NCBI GenBank assembly: GCA_029259775.1 | Contig: JAJDEN010000012.1 | Coordinates: 94,995-158,994, forward strand | DNA length: 64,000 bases | Direction: 5' to 3' | From: Planctomycetota bacterium | Lineage (GTDB): Bacteria; Planctomycetota; PLA2; JAEUHO01 | Part shown: positions 29,186-37,750 of the stretch, piece after piece | Position numbering within the stretch: the stretch's first letter is position 1 | Layout of the letters: the number at the start of each line of letters is the position of its first letter | Notes under the pieces: generated by a model | Told to the model about the DNA's origin: nothing | Databases searched by the model: none | What the model saw: only the letters and a program-made list of their open reading frames with translations | Made by a program: the position numbers and the translations under genes

Positions 29186-29936
29186 AGACCCGTGGTTCCT
29201 CAAGGCGTTCGACCGCTTCTGGTTGCGTCTCTACGCCCATCGCGACGATGCCGAGGCCCGCGCTGACGCCCCCGCGTTGCTGAAGCTCCTCCAGGTCGGC
29301 GCCGGCAAGCAGGTGCTCGATGTCGCTTGTGGCGCGGGTCGTTACTCACGCGCGCTCTCCGATCGCGGCTTGCGCGTCACGGGTGTCGACCTCTCCGGTG
29401 ACCTGATCGAGGTGGCGCGCGAGCGCAGCCCGATGCTGCCGGGCAAGCCCGACTACTTCGAACGGGACATCCGCAGGTTGCCGTTCGCCGGCCAGTTCGA
29501 CGCCGCCATCTCGATGTTCACCTCGTTCGGCTACTTCGATCGCCGCGAAGACGACGTCGCGGTCTTCGCCGGCGTGCGTCGCGCGCTGCGCCCGCGTGGC
29601 CGCTTCGTGCTCGATTTCCTGAACGAGGCCCAGGTGCGCGCCGACCTCACGCCCGAGGAGACACGCGACGATGGCGATCTGCGTGTGCACATCGAGCGCC
29701 GCATCGCCGACGGCCCGTTCGGTCCCTGCGTGTTCAAGCGCGTCGAGGCCAGCGATGCGGTGAGTGGGCTGCCCCAGGCCTCGTTCGAAGAGCGCGTGCG
29801 GCTCTACACCGCGGACGAGGTCGACGCGCTGCTCACCGAAGCCGGCCTCACGCCCGTGGGCGAGCGCCTCGGCAACGTGCAGGGGGCGCCCTTCGACGAC
29901 CAGGCGCCGCGCCTCGTGCGTGTGGCGCAGAGGTAG
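29163..29936 (+). CDS. SAM-dependent methyltransferase (class I)
   Basis: A 257-residue protein with a Rossmann methyltransferase fold: motif I VLDVACGAGRYSRAL, motif II VTGVDLSGDLIEVAR, and GRFVLDFLNEAQ in the motif III region. The C-terminus keeps LYTADEVDALLTEAGL, typical of the methyltransferase 25/11 group. The substrate is unknown. It starts inside the pyrF end (23-base overlap), and its TAG overlaps the GTG of bshC by one base, so it is probably co-transcribed with the bacillithiol genes. A link to that pathway is possible but not shown. Confidence 0.8.
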   Translation: MAPASLLEDPWFLKAFDRFWLRLYAHRDDAEARADAPALLKLLQVGAGKQVLDVACGAGRYSRALSDRGLRVTGVDLSGDLIEVARERSPMLPGKPDYFERDIRRLPFAGQFDAAISMFTSFGYFDRREDDVAVFAGVRRALRPRGRFVLDFLNEAQVRADLTPEETRDDGDLRVHIERRIADGPFGPCVFKRVEASDAVSGLPQASFEERVRLYTADEVDALLTEAGLTPVGERLGNVQGAPFDDQAPRLVRVAQR

Positions 29937-31570
29937 TGACCAGGGCCCACGCGGCCGTTCGACACGAGACCCTGCCGATGGGGCAGGGCCCGGCCATGAG
30001 TGCGTTCGCGCAGGCGCTGCGCTCTGGCAAGGGTGATGCGCTGCGGTTCCTCGATGCGGCGCCGGGCGACGACGCGGGGTGGAGGTCCTACCTCGACCGG
30101 GCCGCGGAGGCCTCTTCGGACGTGTCCGTCGAACTCGCCGAGCGCCTGGCCGCCCGCCAGCACGCGCTTGGCGCCGGTAGCCAGGCCGTAGCGAACGCGA
30201 GGGCGCTCGCGGACGGAGCGCTTGCGGTCGTGACGGGCCAGCAGCCGGGCCTGCTGGGCGGGCCGCTGCTCACGTTCCACAAGGCCGCCGGCGCCATCGC
30301 GCTCGCGCGACGTCTCGACGGGATTGCTGGCCGCCGGGTCGTGCCGGTCTTCTGGCTCGCGTCCGAGGACCACGATCTGGACGAGGCCAACCGCGCCGGC
30401 CTGCTCGATCGCCAGGGGCAGCTTCGCAAGCTCAGGCTCCCGCTGGCGGCCGACGGCCGCAGCGTGATGGATGTGCACGTCCCCAGCGACACGCTCGACG
30501 CCTTCATGGCCGACGTGCGCGCGTCGCTACCAGAGACCGAGCGCGGCCACGTCGCCGAGGCCCTGGCTGCGCCCGTTGCAGGTGAGGATTTCGCGACCTG
30601 GTGCGCTCGCTCCCTGCTCGCCGTGTTCGGCGATGCGGGCCTTGTCATGGTCGAGCCGCCGGTGCTTGCGCCCGACGTTGGGCCCACCTACGCGTGGCTG
30701 CTCGACAACGCGGAGGCGATCCAGGAATCCATCGCCACACGCGGAACCGCCTTGGAGGACGCCGGGCTGCCGGCACCCCTGGCGCCCAAGCCGGGCGAGA
30801 CCACCCTGTTCTTCCGCGAGCGGGAGGGCGGACCGCGCCTGCGCGTTGGACTCACGCCGGATGGCGCCCTCACGCTTCGAGGCGAGCCGTCGTCCATGTC
30901 GCGCGACGAGTTGCGCGCTACGCTCCTGGCCGATCCCATGCGCGGGAGCGGCAACGTCGCCGGCCGCGTGCTCGTGCAGAACCGCCACCTGCCGGTCGTC
31001 GCCTACATCGCCGGCCCCACCGAAATCGCCTACCAGGCGCAGCTGCGCGCGGCGCACGAGACGCTCGGCAGGTTCTTCCCGCTCGCCCTGCCGCGGCCCG
31101 AAGGGACGTGGCTCGACACCCGTGCCAGCGACGTGCTCGAGGCCTTCGGCAGGACGCCCGCCGACGTGCTCGCGGGGGCGATCGAGCCCCCCGCGGCGGA
31201 CGACCACGAGCTGGCCGAGGCCCTTCGGAGCCTCGCCGCCCAGATGGCCGAGCTGGAAGAGCGCGCCGCCGGCCTGCTCGACCGCGGGGGCCGCGGCGCC
31301 GAGGCGCTCCGCCGGGCGCTGGACCGCACCGCGCAGACCTGGTCCAAGGCCGAAGCCTCCATTCGAGCAGCGTTCGAAGCGGACGCCGGCGTCGGACGCG
31401 CCCGCTGGGCGCGCATGCTCAACCTGATCCAGCCCACGGGGAAGCCGCAAGACCGCGTGCTGAGTCCGCTCAGCCTGATCGCGCGCCACGGCGTCGACGC
31501 TGTCCGCCAAGGCCTTGCGTCCCTCGATCCCCTGCTACCTGTGCATCACCTCCTGCATCTGGAAGGGTGA
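29936..31570 (+). CDS. bshC: Putative cysteine ligase BshC
   Basis: A 544-residue protein predicted to add cysteine to glucosaminyl-malate, the last step of bacillithiol synthesis. The BshC signature is VVTGQQPGLLGGPLLTFHK, followed by VPVFWLASEDHDLDEAN, and later LVQNRHLPVVAYIAGPTEIAY, FFREREG and a coiled-coil C-terminal segment. The length matches the family (about 540). GTG 29936 overlaps the preceding stop; the ATG at 29998 is an alternative that starts nearer the usual family N-terminus. It is directly followed by bshB1 and bshA, which makes the call firm. Confidence 0.92.
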   Translation: MTRAHAAVRHETLPMGQGPAMSAFAQALRSGKGDALRFLDAAPGDDAGWRSYLDRAAEASSDVSVELAERLAARQHALGAGSQAVANARALADGALAVVTGQQPGLLGGPLLTFHKAAGAIALARRLDGIAGRRVVPVFWLASEDHDLDEANRAGLLDRQGQLRKLRLPLAADGRSVMDVHVPSDTLDAFMADVRASLPETERGHVAEALAAPVAGEDFATWCARSLLAVFGDAGLVMVEPPVLAPDVGPTYAWLLDNAEAIQESIATRGTALEDAGLPAPLAPKPGETTLFFREREGGPRLRVGLTPDGALTLRGEPSSMSRDELRATLLADPMRGSGNVAGRVLVQNRHLPVVAYIAGPTEIAYQAQLRAAHETLGRFFPLALPRPEGTWLDTRASDVLEAFGRTPADVLAGAIEPPAADDHELAEALRSLAAQMAELEERAAGLLDRGGRGAEALRRALDRTAQTWSKAEASIRAAFEADAGVGRARWARMLNLIQPTGKPQDRVLSPLSLIARHGVDAVRQGLASLDPLLPVHHLLHLEG

Positions 31571-31591
31571 GGAAGTCTTGGAGTCCCCGCG

Positions 31592-32353
31592 ATGACAGCC
31601 GACCTGCCCACGACCGGCACCACCGAGCCGGTAGACGTCCTGGCCTTTGGCCCCCATCCTGACGACGTCGAGTTGTGCGCCGGCGGCTTCATGCTCCGCG
31701 CGGCGGACGCCGGCTACCGCACGGTGATTGTCGACTTCACCCGCGGCGAGGCCGGAACGCGTGGGACCCCCGAGACGCGCGAGCAGGAGGCGGCTGCGGC
31801 GACGAAGCTGCTCGGCCTCGTCGGCCGCGAGAACCTCGCCTTGCCCGACGGCAATCTGGACGTGTGTCCCGAGATGATCCACCCGGTCGTCGAGGCCATC
31901 CGCCGCTGGCGTCCGCGCATCGTGCTGAGCCCGTGCCGTGAGGACCGGCATCCTGATCACATCGCGGCCGCCGAGATCGTGCGGCGCGCGTACTACGGCG
32001 CGACGATCGGCAAGATGGAGGGCACGACGCTTCCCGCCCACCGCCCGGACGCGCTCCTCGAGTACTTCGGCCATCTCGAGCCGCCGCCGTCCTTCATCGT
32101 CGACGTCAGCGATGTGTGGGAGCGGCGCATGGCGGTGGCCGCGTGCTACGCATCGCAGCTTGGACTCGACGGCACCGAAGGGCCCACGACGAACCTCGCG
32201 TCGCCGGAGTTCCGGCGTCGCTACGAGACGCGCTTCGCCTACTGGGGTGCGCGCATCGGCGCGCGCTACGGCGAGCCGTTCCGGGTCGATCGCATGGTGC
32301 CGCTCGACGATCCCGTCGCTGCGTTCTCCAAGCGAGGCGAGGCGGTCCTGTGA
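31592..32353 (+). CDS. bshB1: N-acetyl-alpha-D-glucosaminyl L-malate deacetylase BshB1
   Basis: A 253-residue zinc deacetylase of the LmbE/PIG-L family that removes acetyl from GlcNAc-malate. The zinc/catalytic motif is GPHPDDVELCAGG; the second conserved region is SPCREDRHPDHIAAAEIV (the HPDH motif); TRGEAGTRGTPETREQEA is typical of BshB1. It sits between bshC and bshA, with a GTGA overlap with bshA. The specific substrate follows from this context; an isolated LmbE protein would be ambiguous. Confidence 0.92.
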   Translation: MTADLPTTGTTEPVDVLAFGPHPDDVELCAGGFMLRAADAGYRTVIVDFTRGEAGTRGTPETREQEAAAATKLLGLVGRENLALPDGNLDVCPEMIHPVVEAIRRWRPRIVLSPCREDRHPDHIAAAEIVRRAYYGATIGKMEGTTLPAHRPDALLEYFGHLEPPPSFIVDVSDVWERRMAVAACYASQLGLDGTEGPTTNLASPEFRRRYETRFAYWGARIGARYGEPFRVDRMVPLDDPVAAFSKRGEAVL

Positions 32354-33495
32354 GCGAAGCCGGGCGCCCACTCAAGATCGGCGTCGTCTGCTACCCGACC
32401 TTCGGCGGGTCGGGTGTCGTGGCGACCGAACTGGCCAAGGGCATGGCGCAGCGCGGCCATGAGATCCATCTCTTCTCCTACGCGCCGCCAGCGCGCCTCG
32501 ATGTGTTCGACGAGCGGATCCACCTGCACGAGGTGGAGGTGTCGAGCTACCCGCTCTTCAAGTATCCGCCCTACGACCTCGCCCTGGCTTCGCGCCTCGC
32601 GGAGGTCGTGGAGGACGCCGACATCGATCTGGTGCACGCGCACTACGCGATCCCCCACACGATGGCGGCGCTGCTCGTGAAGGACCTGCTGCGGCCGCGC
32701 CGCGTGCCGGTCGTCACGACGCTGCACGGCACCGACATCACGGTCGTCGGGCAGGATCCGTCGTACCGTCGTGTCACCCGTCACGCGATCCGGAACTCGG
32801 ACGCGGTCACGTCCGTCTCGGAGTACTTGAAGCGTCGCACCCAGGAGGTGTTCGGCCTCGACAACGGCATGATCGTGATCCCGAACTTCGTGGACACGGA
32901 GCGCTTCAAGCCGGGACGCAACCGCAGCATTCGCGGGTGTTTCTCGCGCGCGAACGAGCGCGTCGTCATGCACGTCAGCAACTTCCGACCCGTCAAGCGC
33001 GCGGCGCTTGTGGTCGACGCCTTTGCCGACATCGTCAAGGCGATGCCGGCGACGCTCGTCATGATCGGCGACGGACCGGATCGATCGGCCTGCGAGGCTC
33101 GCGCGCAGGCGCTGGGGCTCAAGAGCCGCGTTCGTTTCCTTGGCGCCCAGACCGATGTCGAACACCTCCTGCCCAATGCCGACGTCTTCCTGCTGCCGAG
33201 CGAGCATGAGAGCTTCGGCCTCGCCGCCCTCGAGGCGATGGCCTCAGGCGTCGTTCCCATCGTGACAGCCGCCGGTGGCCTCCCGGAGGTCATCCAGGAC
33301 GGCGTGGACGGGCTTCTCGTCGCGGAGGAGCAGATCCACACGATGGGTGCCCGCGCCGTGGCGCTGCTCCAAGATGGCGAACGGCTCGCAGCCATGAGCG
33401 CTGCCGCACGCCTGGCGGCGGTCGACCGGTTCGCCCGAGAAGCGATCGTGGCGCGGTATGAGGCTGTGTATCGGGACGTGATCCAGCCGACATAG
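32350..33495 (+). CDS. bshA: L-malate glycosyltransferase BshA
   Basis: A 381-residue GT4 glycosyltransferase that joins GlcNAc from UDP-GlcNAc to L-malate, the first step of bacillithiol synthesis. It begins IGVVCYPTFGGSGVVATELA and has ITVVGQDPSYRRV, PNFVDTERFK and the UDP-sugar motif PSEHESFGLAALEAMASG. It matches BshA better than generic GT4 enzymes. GTG 32350 overlaps the bshB1 TGA. With bshC and bshB1 it completes the three-gene pathway. Confidence 0.93.
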   Translation: MSEAGRPLKIGVVCYPTFGGSGVVATELAKGMAQRGHEIHLFSYAPPARLDVFDERIHLHEVEVSSYPLFKYPPYDLALASRLAEVVEDADIDLVHAHYAIPHTMAALLVKDLLRPRRVPVVTTLHGTDITVVGQDPSYRRVTRHAIRNSDAVTSVSEYLKRRTQEVFGLDNGMIVIPNFVDTERFKPGRNRSIRGCFSRANERVVMHVSNFRPVKRAALVVDAFADIVKAMPATLVMIGDGPDRSACEARAQALGLKSRVRFLGAQTDVEHLLPNADVFLLPSEHESFGLAALEAMASGVVPIVTAAGGLPEVIQDGVDGLLVAEEQIHTMGARAVALLQDGERLAAMSAAARLAAVDRFAREAIVARYEAVYRDVIQPT

Positions 33496-33605
33496 GAGGG
33501 GTCCCCGCTTCGCCGCGGGCAGGGTCGTTGGTGGGCCTAGGCCGGGCGGATAGCATCCTCGGAGCCCGCGCTGTGGCACGCACCAGCAACTCAACCCGAG
33601 TACCG

Positions 33606-34457
33606 ATGGCCGAACGCAAGCCCCGCTCCAACTTCGATGCCTACCTGCACGAGATCAAGCAGCACGATCTGCTGACCGCGGAGGAGGAGCGTGCGCTTGC
33701 CATCCGCGTGCAGAACCAGGACGTGGATCACATCGACGCCATGGTCGCGCGCGAGGAAATGATCCTCGCCAACCTGCGACTCGTCATCTCGGTGGCCAAG
33801 CGCTACACGGGCCGCGGGATGGTCCTTGCGGACCTCGTCGAAGAGGGCAACGTAGGTCTCATGCACGCGGTCGAGAAGTTCGACCCGACGATGGAGACGC
33901 GCTTCTCCACGTACGCCACCTGGTGGATCAAGCAGGCCGTGCGCCGCGCGCTCATGAACAAGGTGAAGACGGTTCGGATCCCGTCCTACCTGGCCGAGGA
34001 GCTCAACCGCTGGCGCCTGTGGGCCCGCGACTTCGAGCAGCAGAATGGCCGCGCGCCGGAGCCGGACGAACTCGTCGCAGGCATGAAGCCCGCGCCCGGT
34101 CGTCGCAAGCTCCTGCTCCGCCTGTTCCGGAGCACGCCGCCTGGCAATGCGTCCGTCTCGCTGGACCTCCTGTTCGAGAGCGTCGAGGCCGTCGTCGATC
34201 CGCGTGCGAGCCGTCCGGACCTCATCGACTTCTCCTCCTGGGACAAGGAGGGCCTGCAGGACGCCCTCGCGAAGCTTCCGGAACGCGAAGCCCAGATCGT
34301 GTGCATGCGCTTTGGCATCGGCGCGGTCGAGCGGCCCATGACCTTGCGGGAGATCGGCAAGGACCTGGACCTCTCACGGGAGCGCGTGCGCCAACTCGAG
34401 CATGTCGCGGTCAAGCGGCTTCGCCAGAGCCTCGGGGGCGACGACGCCCGCGCATGA
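33606..34457 (+). CDS. RNA polymerase sigma-70 family factor (group 2-like)
   Basis: A 283-residue sigma factor. Region 1.2 is FDAYLHEIKQHDLLTAEEE; region 2 is NLRLVISVAKRYTGRGM...LVEEGNVGLMHAVEKFDPTMETRFSTYATWWIKQAVRRA, with the Trp-rich melting segment; region 3 covers about 130-200; region 4 ends with LSRERVRQLEHVAVKRLRQSL. It is smaller than RpoD and lacks region 1.1, which suits a secondary stress or stationary-phase sigma factor. ATG 33606 was chosen from region 1.2; GTG codons upstream are possible. Its stop overlaps hemW (ATGA). Confidence 0.9.
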   Translation: MAERKPRSNFDAYLHEIKQHDLLTAEEERALAIRVQNQDVDHIDAMVAREEMILANLRLVISVAKRYTGRGMVLADLVEEGNVGLMHAVEKFDPTMETRFSTYATWWIKQAVRRALMNKVKTVRIPSYLAEELNRWRLWARDFEQQNGRAPEPDELVAGMKPAPGRRKLLLRLFRSTPPGNASVSLDLLFESVEAVVDPRASRPDLIDFSSWDKEGLQDALAKLPEREAQIVCMRFGIGAVERPMTLREIGKDLDLSRERVRQLEHVAVKRLRQSLGGDDARA

Positions 34458-35635
34458 AGTCGACGCCGCACGCAGGCCCGATCCGCCACGTCTACGTGCA
34501 CTTTCCCTTCTGCGCCGCGAAGTGCCCGTACTGCGACTTCAACTCGCACGCGCGCCGCGAAGGCGAGACCGACGCCTACATCGATGCGCTGCTCGCCGAG
34601 GCGCGCGGCTGGGCGGATCGCGTCCACGCGGAGACGATCTTCGTCGGTGGCGGTACGCCGACCCACTGCAGTGCCGAGCAACTCGCGCGCTACATCGGCG
34701 AACTGTGCACGATGTTCGCTGCGCCCGACGCCGAGATCACGGTCGAAGCCAATCCGGGGTCCGTCGACCCGGCCAAGGTCGCCGCGCTCTGCGCTGCCGG
34801 GGTGAACCGCGTGAGCATGGGTGCGCAGTCCTTTCATGACCACCACCTGGAGAGGTTGGGGCGCATTCATGTCGCCGCGGACACGGAGCGCAGCGCGCGC
34901 GTTGTGCGCGCGGGCGGCATCCCGCGCATGTCCCTCGACCTGATTCTCGCGACGCCGGACCAGACCCTGGCCGAGCAGGCCGAGGACGTCGCTCGCGTCC
35001 TCGCGCTGGCGCCGGACCACGTGAGCGCCTATGTCCTGACCTTCGAAGAGGGCACCGTGTTCACCAAGCGCATGCGACAGGGGCTGTTGCCCGCGCCGCG
35101 CCCCGAGCGCGAGCTCGCGCACCTGCATCTCGTTCGTGACGGACTCGAAGCGGCGGGCTACGCGCGCTACGAGATCAGCAATTTTGCGCGCCCCGGCGAA
35201 GCGAGCCGCCACAACCTCGCATACTGGCGCAACGCGTCGTGGCTCGGCATCGGCGCCGGCGCGCACAGCCATCTGAGTGGCGTGCGCTGGAAGAACATCG
35301 ACGACCCCGCGGTCTACGCCCGTGGCGTCGAGGCCGCGGGCGAGGCCGTCGTGTGGCGTGAGTCCGTCGAGCCCGTCTGGCAGCTCTTCGAGAGTCTCAT
35401 GATGGGCTTGCGTCTCGTCGAGGGGGTCGATCTCGACGAGCTGACGACGCGCCACGGGATCGATGTGAGCGCAGCGCACGATGACGCCATCGCCCGGCTC
35501 GCTGACCTCGGCTTGCTACGCCGCGACGGCGCGCGTCTCATGCTGACGCCCGACGGGTTGGATGTCGCGAACGCCGTCATCGCGGAGTTCGTCCCCGACG
35601 CACCGACGACCGAGACGATCATGAGCTCTGCCTGA
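34454..35635 (+). CDS. hemW: Radical SAM HemW (heme chaperone-like, formerly annotated HemN-like)
   Basis: A 393-residue radical SAM protein. It starts VYVHFPFCAAKCPYCDF with the CxxxCxxC cluster that binds a 4Fe-4S centre, followed by FVGGGTPTHCSAEQL, EANPGSVD, RVSMGAQSFHD and the HemW motif SRHNLAYWRN, then a C-terminal HTH-like domain. The CxxxCxxC pattern without a further HemN Cys and the length suggest HemW, thought to bind heme, rather than the oxygen-independent coproporphyrinogen oxidase HemN. It is translationally coupled to the sigma factor. Confidence 0.9.
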   Translation: MKSTPHAGPIRHVYVHFPFCAAKCPYCDFNSHARREGETDAYIDALLAEARGWADRVHAETIFVGGGTPTHCSAEQLARYIGELCTMFAAPDAEITVEANPGSVDPAKVAALCAAGVNRVSMGAQSFHDHHLERLGRIHVAADTERSARVVRAGGIPRMSLDLILATPDQTLAEQAEDVARVLALAPDHVSAYVLTFEEGTVFTKRMRQGLLPAPRPERELAHLHLVRDGLEAAGYARYEISNFARPGEASRHNLAYWRNASWLGIGAGAHSHLSGVRWKNIDDPAVYARGVEAAGEAVVWRESVEPVWQLFESLMMGLRLVEGVDLDELTTRHGIDVSAAHDDAIARLADLGLLRRDGARLMLTPDGLDVANAVIAEFVPDAPTTETIMSSA

Positions 35636-35700
35636 GAAGCCCCGCGCCTGCCCCAAACGATCCACTCGCCACGCGGCGTCGGCATGCCGAGCCCGGCCGA

Positions 35701-36177
35701 TCAGGCCGGCTCGTAGCGACCTTCGAGGTAGCGCAGACCGACGGGCGAGAGTTGGTACAGCCCGCGCCGGCTGCCCTCCTGCAGATGCCCCACCTTGCGC
35801 TTGAGAACGCCGAGCGCGTTGTGCAGGTTCTTCGGGCGCTCCCACTCCGCGCTCTGGAACCGATGGAGGATGTCGTCGGCGGACACCTCGCGCTTCTTGC
35901 GCACGACGTTCATGAAGTAGACGGCAAGCAGGATGCGGTCCTGGATCGCGCCGCGGCCGCTTCGCGGCGGACGCTTGGCGCAGAACTCCGAGAACGTCTG
36001 CGGCGTGACGTCGGCCGCTTCCTCGGCTGTCGCTGCCGTGGGCTCGATCCCGGCGGCGCCTTCGAGGAAGTGGCGGAAGCGCTGGACCTGACGCTCCACG
36101 AACGCCTCGGAGCCCGCGAACTCGAGGTCCACGCCTTCGGCCGTGAACTTGAAGACGGTTTCGGGGGTCTCGTCCAT
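35701..36177 (-). CDS. Hypothetical protein with possible winged-helix C-terminus
   Basis: A 158-residue protein that was not recognised. The first ~40 residues include FVERQVQRFRHFLEG; a variable Ala/Thr/Glu-rich linker follows; residues ~75-158 are predicted helices and strands (RILLAVYFMNVVRKKREVSA; LHNALGVLKRKVGHLQEG; LYQLSPVGLRYLEGRYEPA) reminiscent of a winged-helix domain. No signal peptide. It might bind DNA, but this is an inference from pattern only. It is transcribed toward hemW and has its own GAGAGCC ribosome site. Confidence 0.6.
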   Translation of the reverse strand: MDETPETVFKFTAEGVDLEFAGSEAFVERQVQRFRHFLEGAAGIEPTAATAEEAADVTPQTFSEFCAKRPPRSGRGAIQDRILLAVYFMNVVRKKREVSADDILHRFQSAEWERPKNLHNALGVLKRKVGHLQEGSRRGLYQLSPVGLRYLEGRYEPA

Positions 36178-36357
36178 CGGCTCTCCTCACCGCGCCTGCC
36201 TGCCCAGGCGGGGCCGCTCGGGCGGATTCTACGCCCGGTTGCGCGGGTCGTCCGGGACGAGCTGGTCGAGGGCCGCCAAAACGACGGCACGCCGTACATC
36301 CGTGGCTGGGACGCCCCGGGCGGCGGCGCGCGGGAGCTGCCGATCGCGCCTAGCGCG

Positions 36358-37650
36358 TTACTTCACGATCACGACTTCTTCGTCGATCTTCTCGAGCTTG
36401 CCGGGCGCGGCCTTCTTGATCCGCACGCGCTTCGGTGCCGCCGGTGCAGGCGCAGCCGGCTGCATCTTGCGCAGGGCCTCGAGGAACGACGCGGCGTCGC
36501 CGCCGGGCATGCCATGGACCTGGATGTTGGCGCCTGCGCCCTGGAGCTGCTTCATCATCTCGAGGAACTGTTGGAGCTGGTCCGCGTTCGGCGCGCCGCC
36601 ACCGGCGCCGGGCTGCATCTTCCGCAAGGCTTCGAGCATCTGCGGCAGGCTCATGCCTGACGGCGCACCCGCCTTGCCCGGCTGGCCCGCCTTGCCGGAA
36701 CGACCCGGAAGGCCCGGCATCCCGGGCATGCCCTGCCAGCCGCCCACGTGCGGAACGCTACCCATGTGCGGATGGCCCGCGCCACGCGGCATGCCGCTGA
36801 GCATGGACTTGAGCGACTCGACGGCCGCCCGCAGTTCGTTCACTTCCTGCCGCAGGCTGCGCTGGCCACCGCCCAACCCGTGACCCATGCCGCCGTGCTG
36901 GCTCCGACCGGACATGCCCGGCATGCCGTGGGAGTGGGAGCCGCGCATGCCGCCGAAGGGGACGCTGCCGAAGGGCATGCCACCCAACGCCGCGCCCGCG
37001 GGGAGTTCCATCTGGCGCCAGCCCGTGCCGTCGTTCCACATGACCGTGGCTCGGCTGCTCGTGTGGGTGCGGCTGCCGTGACCAGGATGCACGCCGCCCC
37101 AGGTGGCATGACCCGGCGTGAAGCCACGCGCCCCGCGCCCGAACGGCCCCATCTGGCCCCAGCCAGCCCCCGGCGTCGTGAAGCCGTGGGGCAGGCGGCC
37201 GTGCGTTGTGAAGCTGCGCACCATGCCGGGCATCCCCTGCTGCATGCGGCCCATCATCATGTGGCCCACCATCCACTGATCGAGCTTCTGCGCGTTCCAT
37301 CCGCTGTGGCGAAATGCGTCACGCAGACCGGCGAGCGGCGCGTCCTGGCCCGCGGAGAACCATGCCTCGAGACCGTCCTTCAGGCCCTTGCCTTCGGGGG
37401 TCACCGTGTCGATGTGGCTCTTGAGCCATTCGTGCATGACCTGCATCGGGTCTGACTGGGCGTCGCGCTTCTTGATGACGATCTTCTTCGCCACGGTCTT
37501 CTTGGCCACGGTCTTCTTGGCCACCGTCTTCTTCGGGGCCGCCTTGACGGCGTCCTCGTCGTCGGCCGACGCGAGTGTCGGAGCGAGGAGGGCAACGCCC
37601 ACCACGAGGGATGCGGTCAAGAGCTGGACAAGTCGTCGCGAACGGAACAT
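36358..37650 (-). CDS. Secreted Gly/Met/His-rich low-complexity protein with collagen-like segment
   Basis: A 430-residue exported protein of unknown function. A Sec signal peptide occupies about residues 1-29. Tandem KKTVA repeats follow (KKTVAKKTVAKKTVAKK), then a helical start (PMQVMHEWLKSHIDTV), a long Gly/Met/His/Ser-rich stretch, a coiled-coil-like segment, and a collagen-like Gly-x-y run (GMPGMPGLPGRSGKAGQPGK). Two near-identical copies of LEALRKMQP occur near the end. The Met/Gly/His wealth suggests a metal-binding or sticky surface protein, but there is no proof. Members of no named family were recognised. Confidence 0.65.
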   Translation of the reverse strand: MFRSRRLVQLLTASLVVGVALLAPTLASADDEDAVKAAPKKTVAKKTVAKKTVAKKIVIKKRDAQSDPMQVMHEWLKSHIDTVTPEGKGLKDGLEAWFSAGQDAPLAGLRDAFRHSGWNAQKLDQWMVGHMMMGRMQQGMPGMVRSFTTHGRLPHGFTTPGAGWGQMGPFGRGARGFTPGHATWGGVHPGHGSRTHTSSRATVMWNDGTGWRQMELPAGAALGGMPFGSVPFGGMRGSHSHGMPGMSGRSQHGGMGHGLGGGQRSLRQEVNELRAAVESLKSMLSGMPRGAGHPHMGSVPHVGGWQGMPGMPGLPGRSGKAGQPGKAGAPSGMSLPQMLEALRKMQPGAGGGAPNADQLQQFLEMMKQLQGAGANIQVHGMPGGDAASFLEALRKMQPAAPAPAAPKRVRIKKAAPGKLEKIDEEVVIVK

Positions 37651-37750
37651 GGCTGGGTCTCCCGAAGAACTGCGAGGCGCGGAACGATGGACACTACGGC
37701 GCCTGCGCCCTGGCTGTTGGCGTCCGAATGCGTCCTGGGCCCGAGTCGCC

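Noticed and set aside
37490..37535. Tandem DNA repeat GTCTTCTTGGCCACG
   Set aside because: It is explained by the KKTVA codon repeats of the secreted protein gene, so it is not an independent element.
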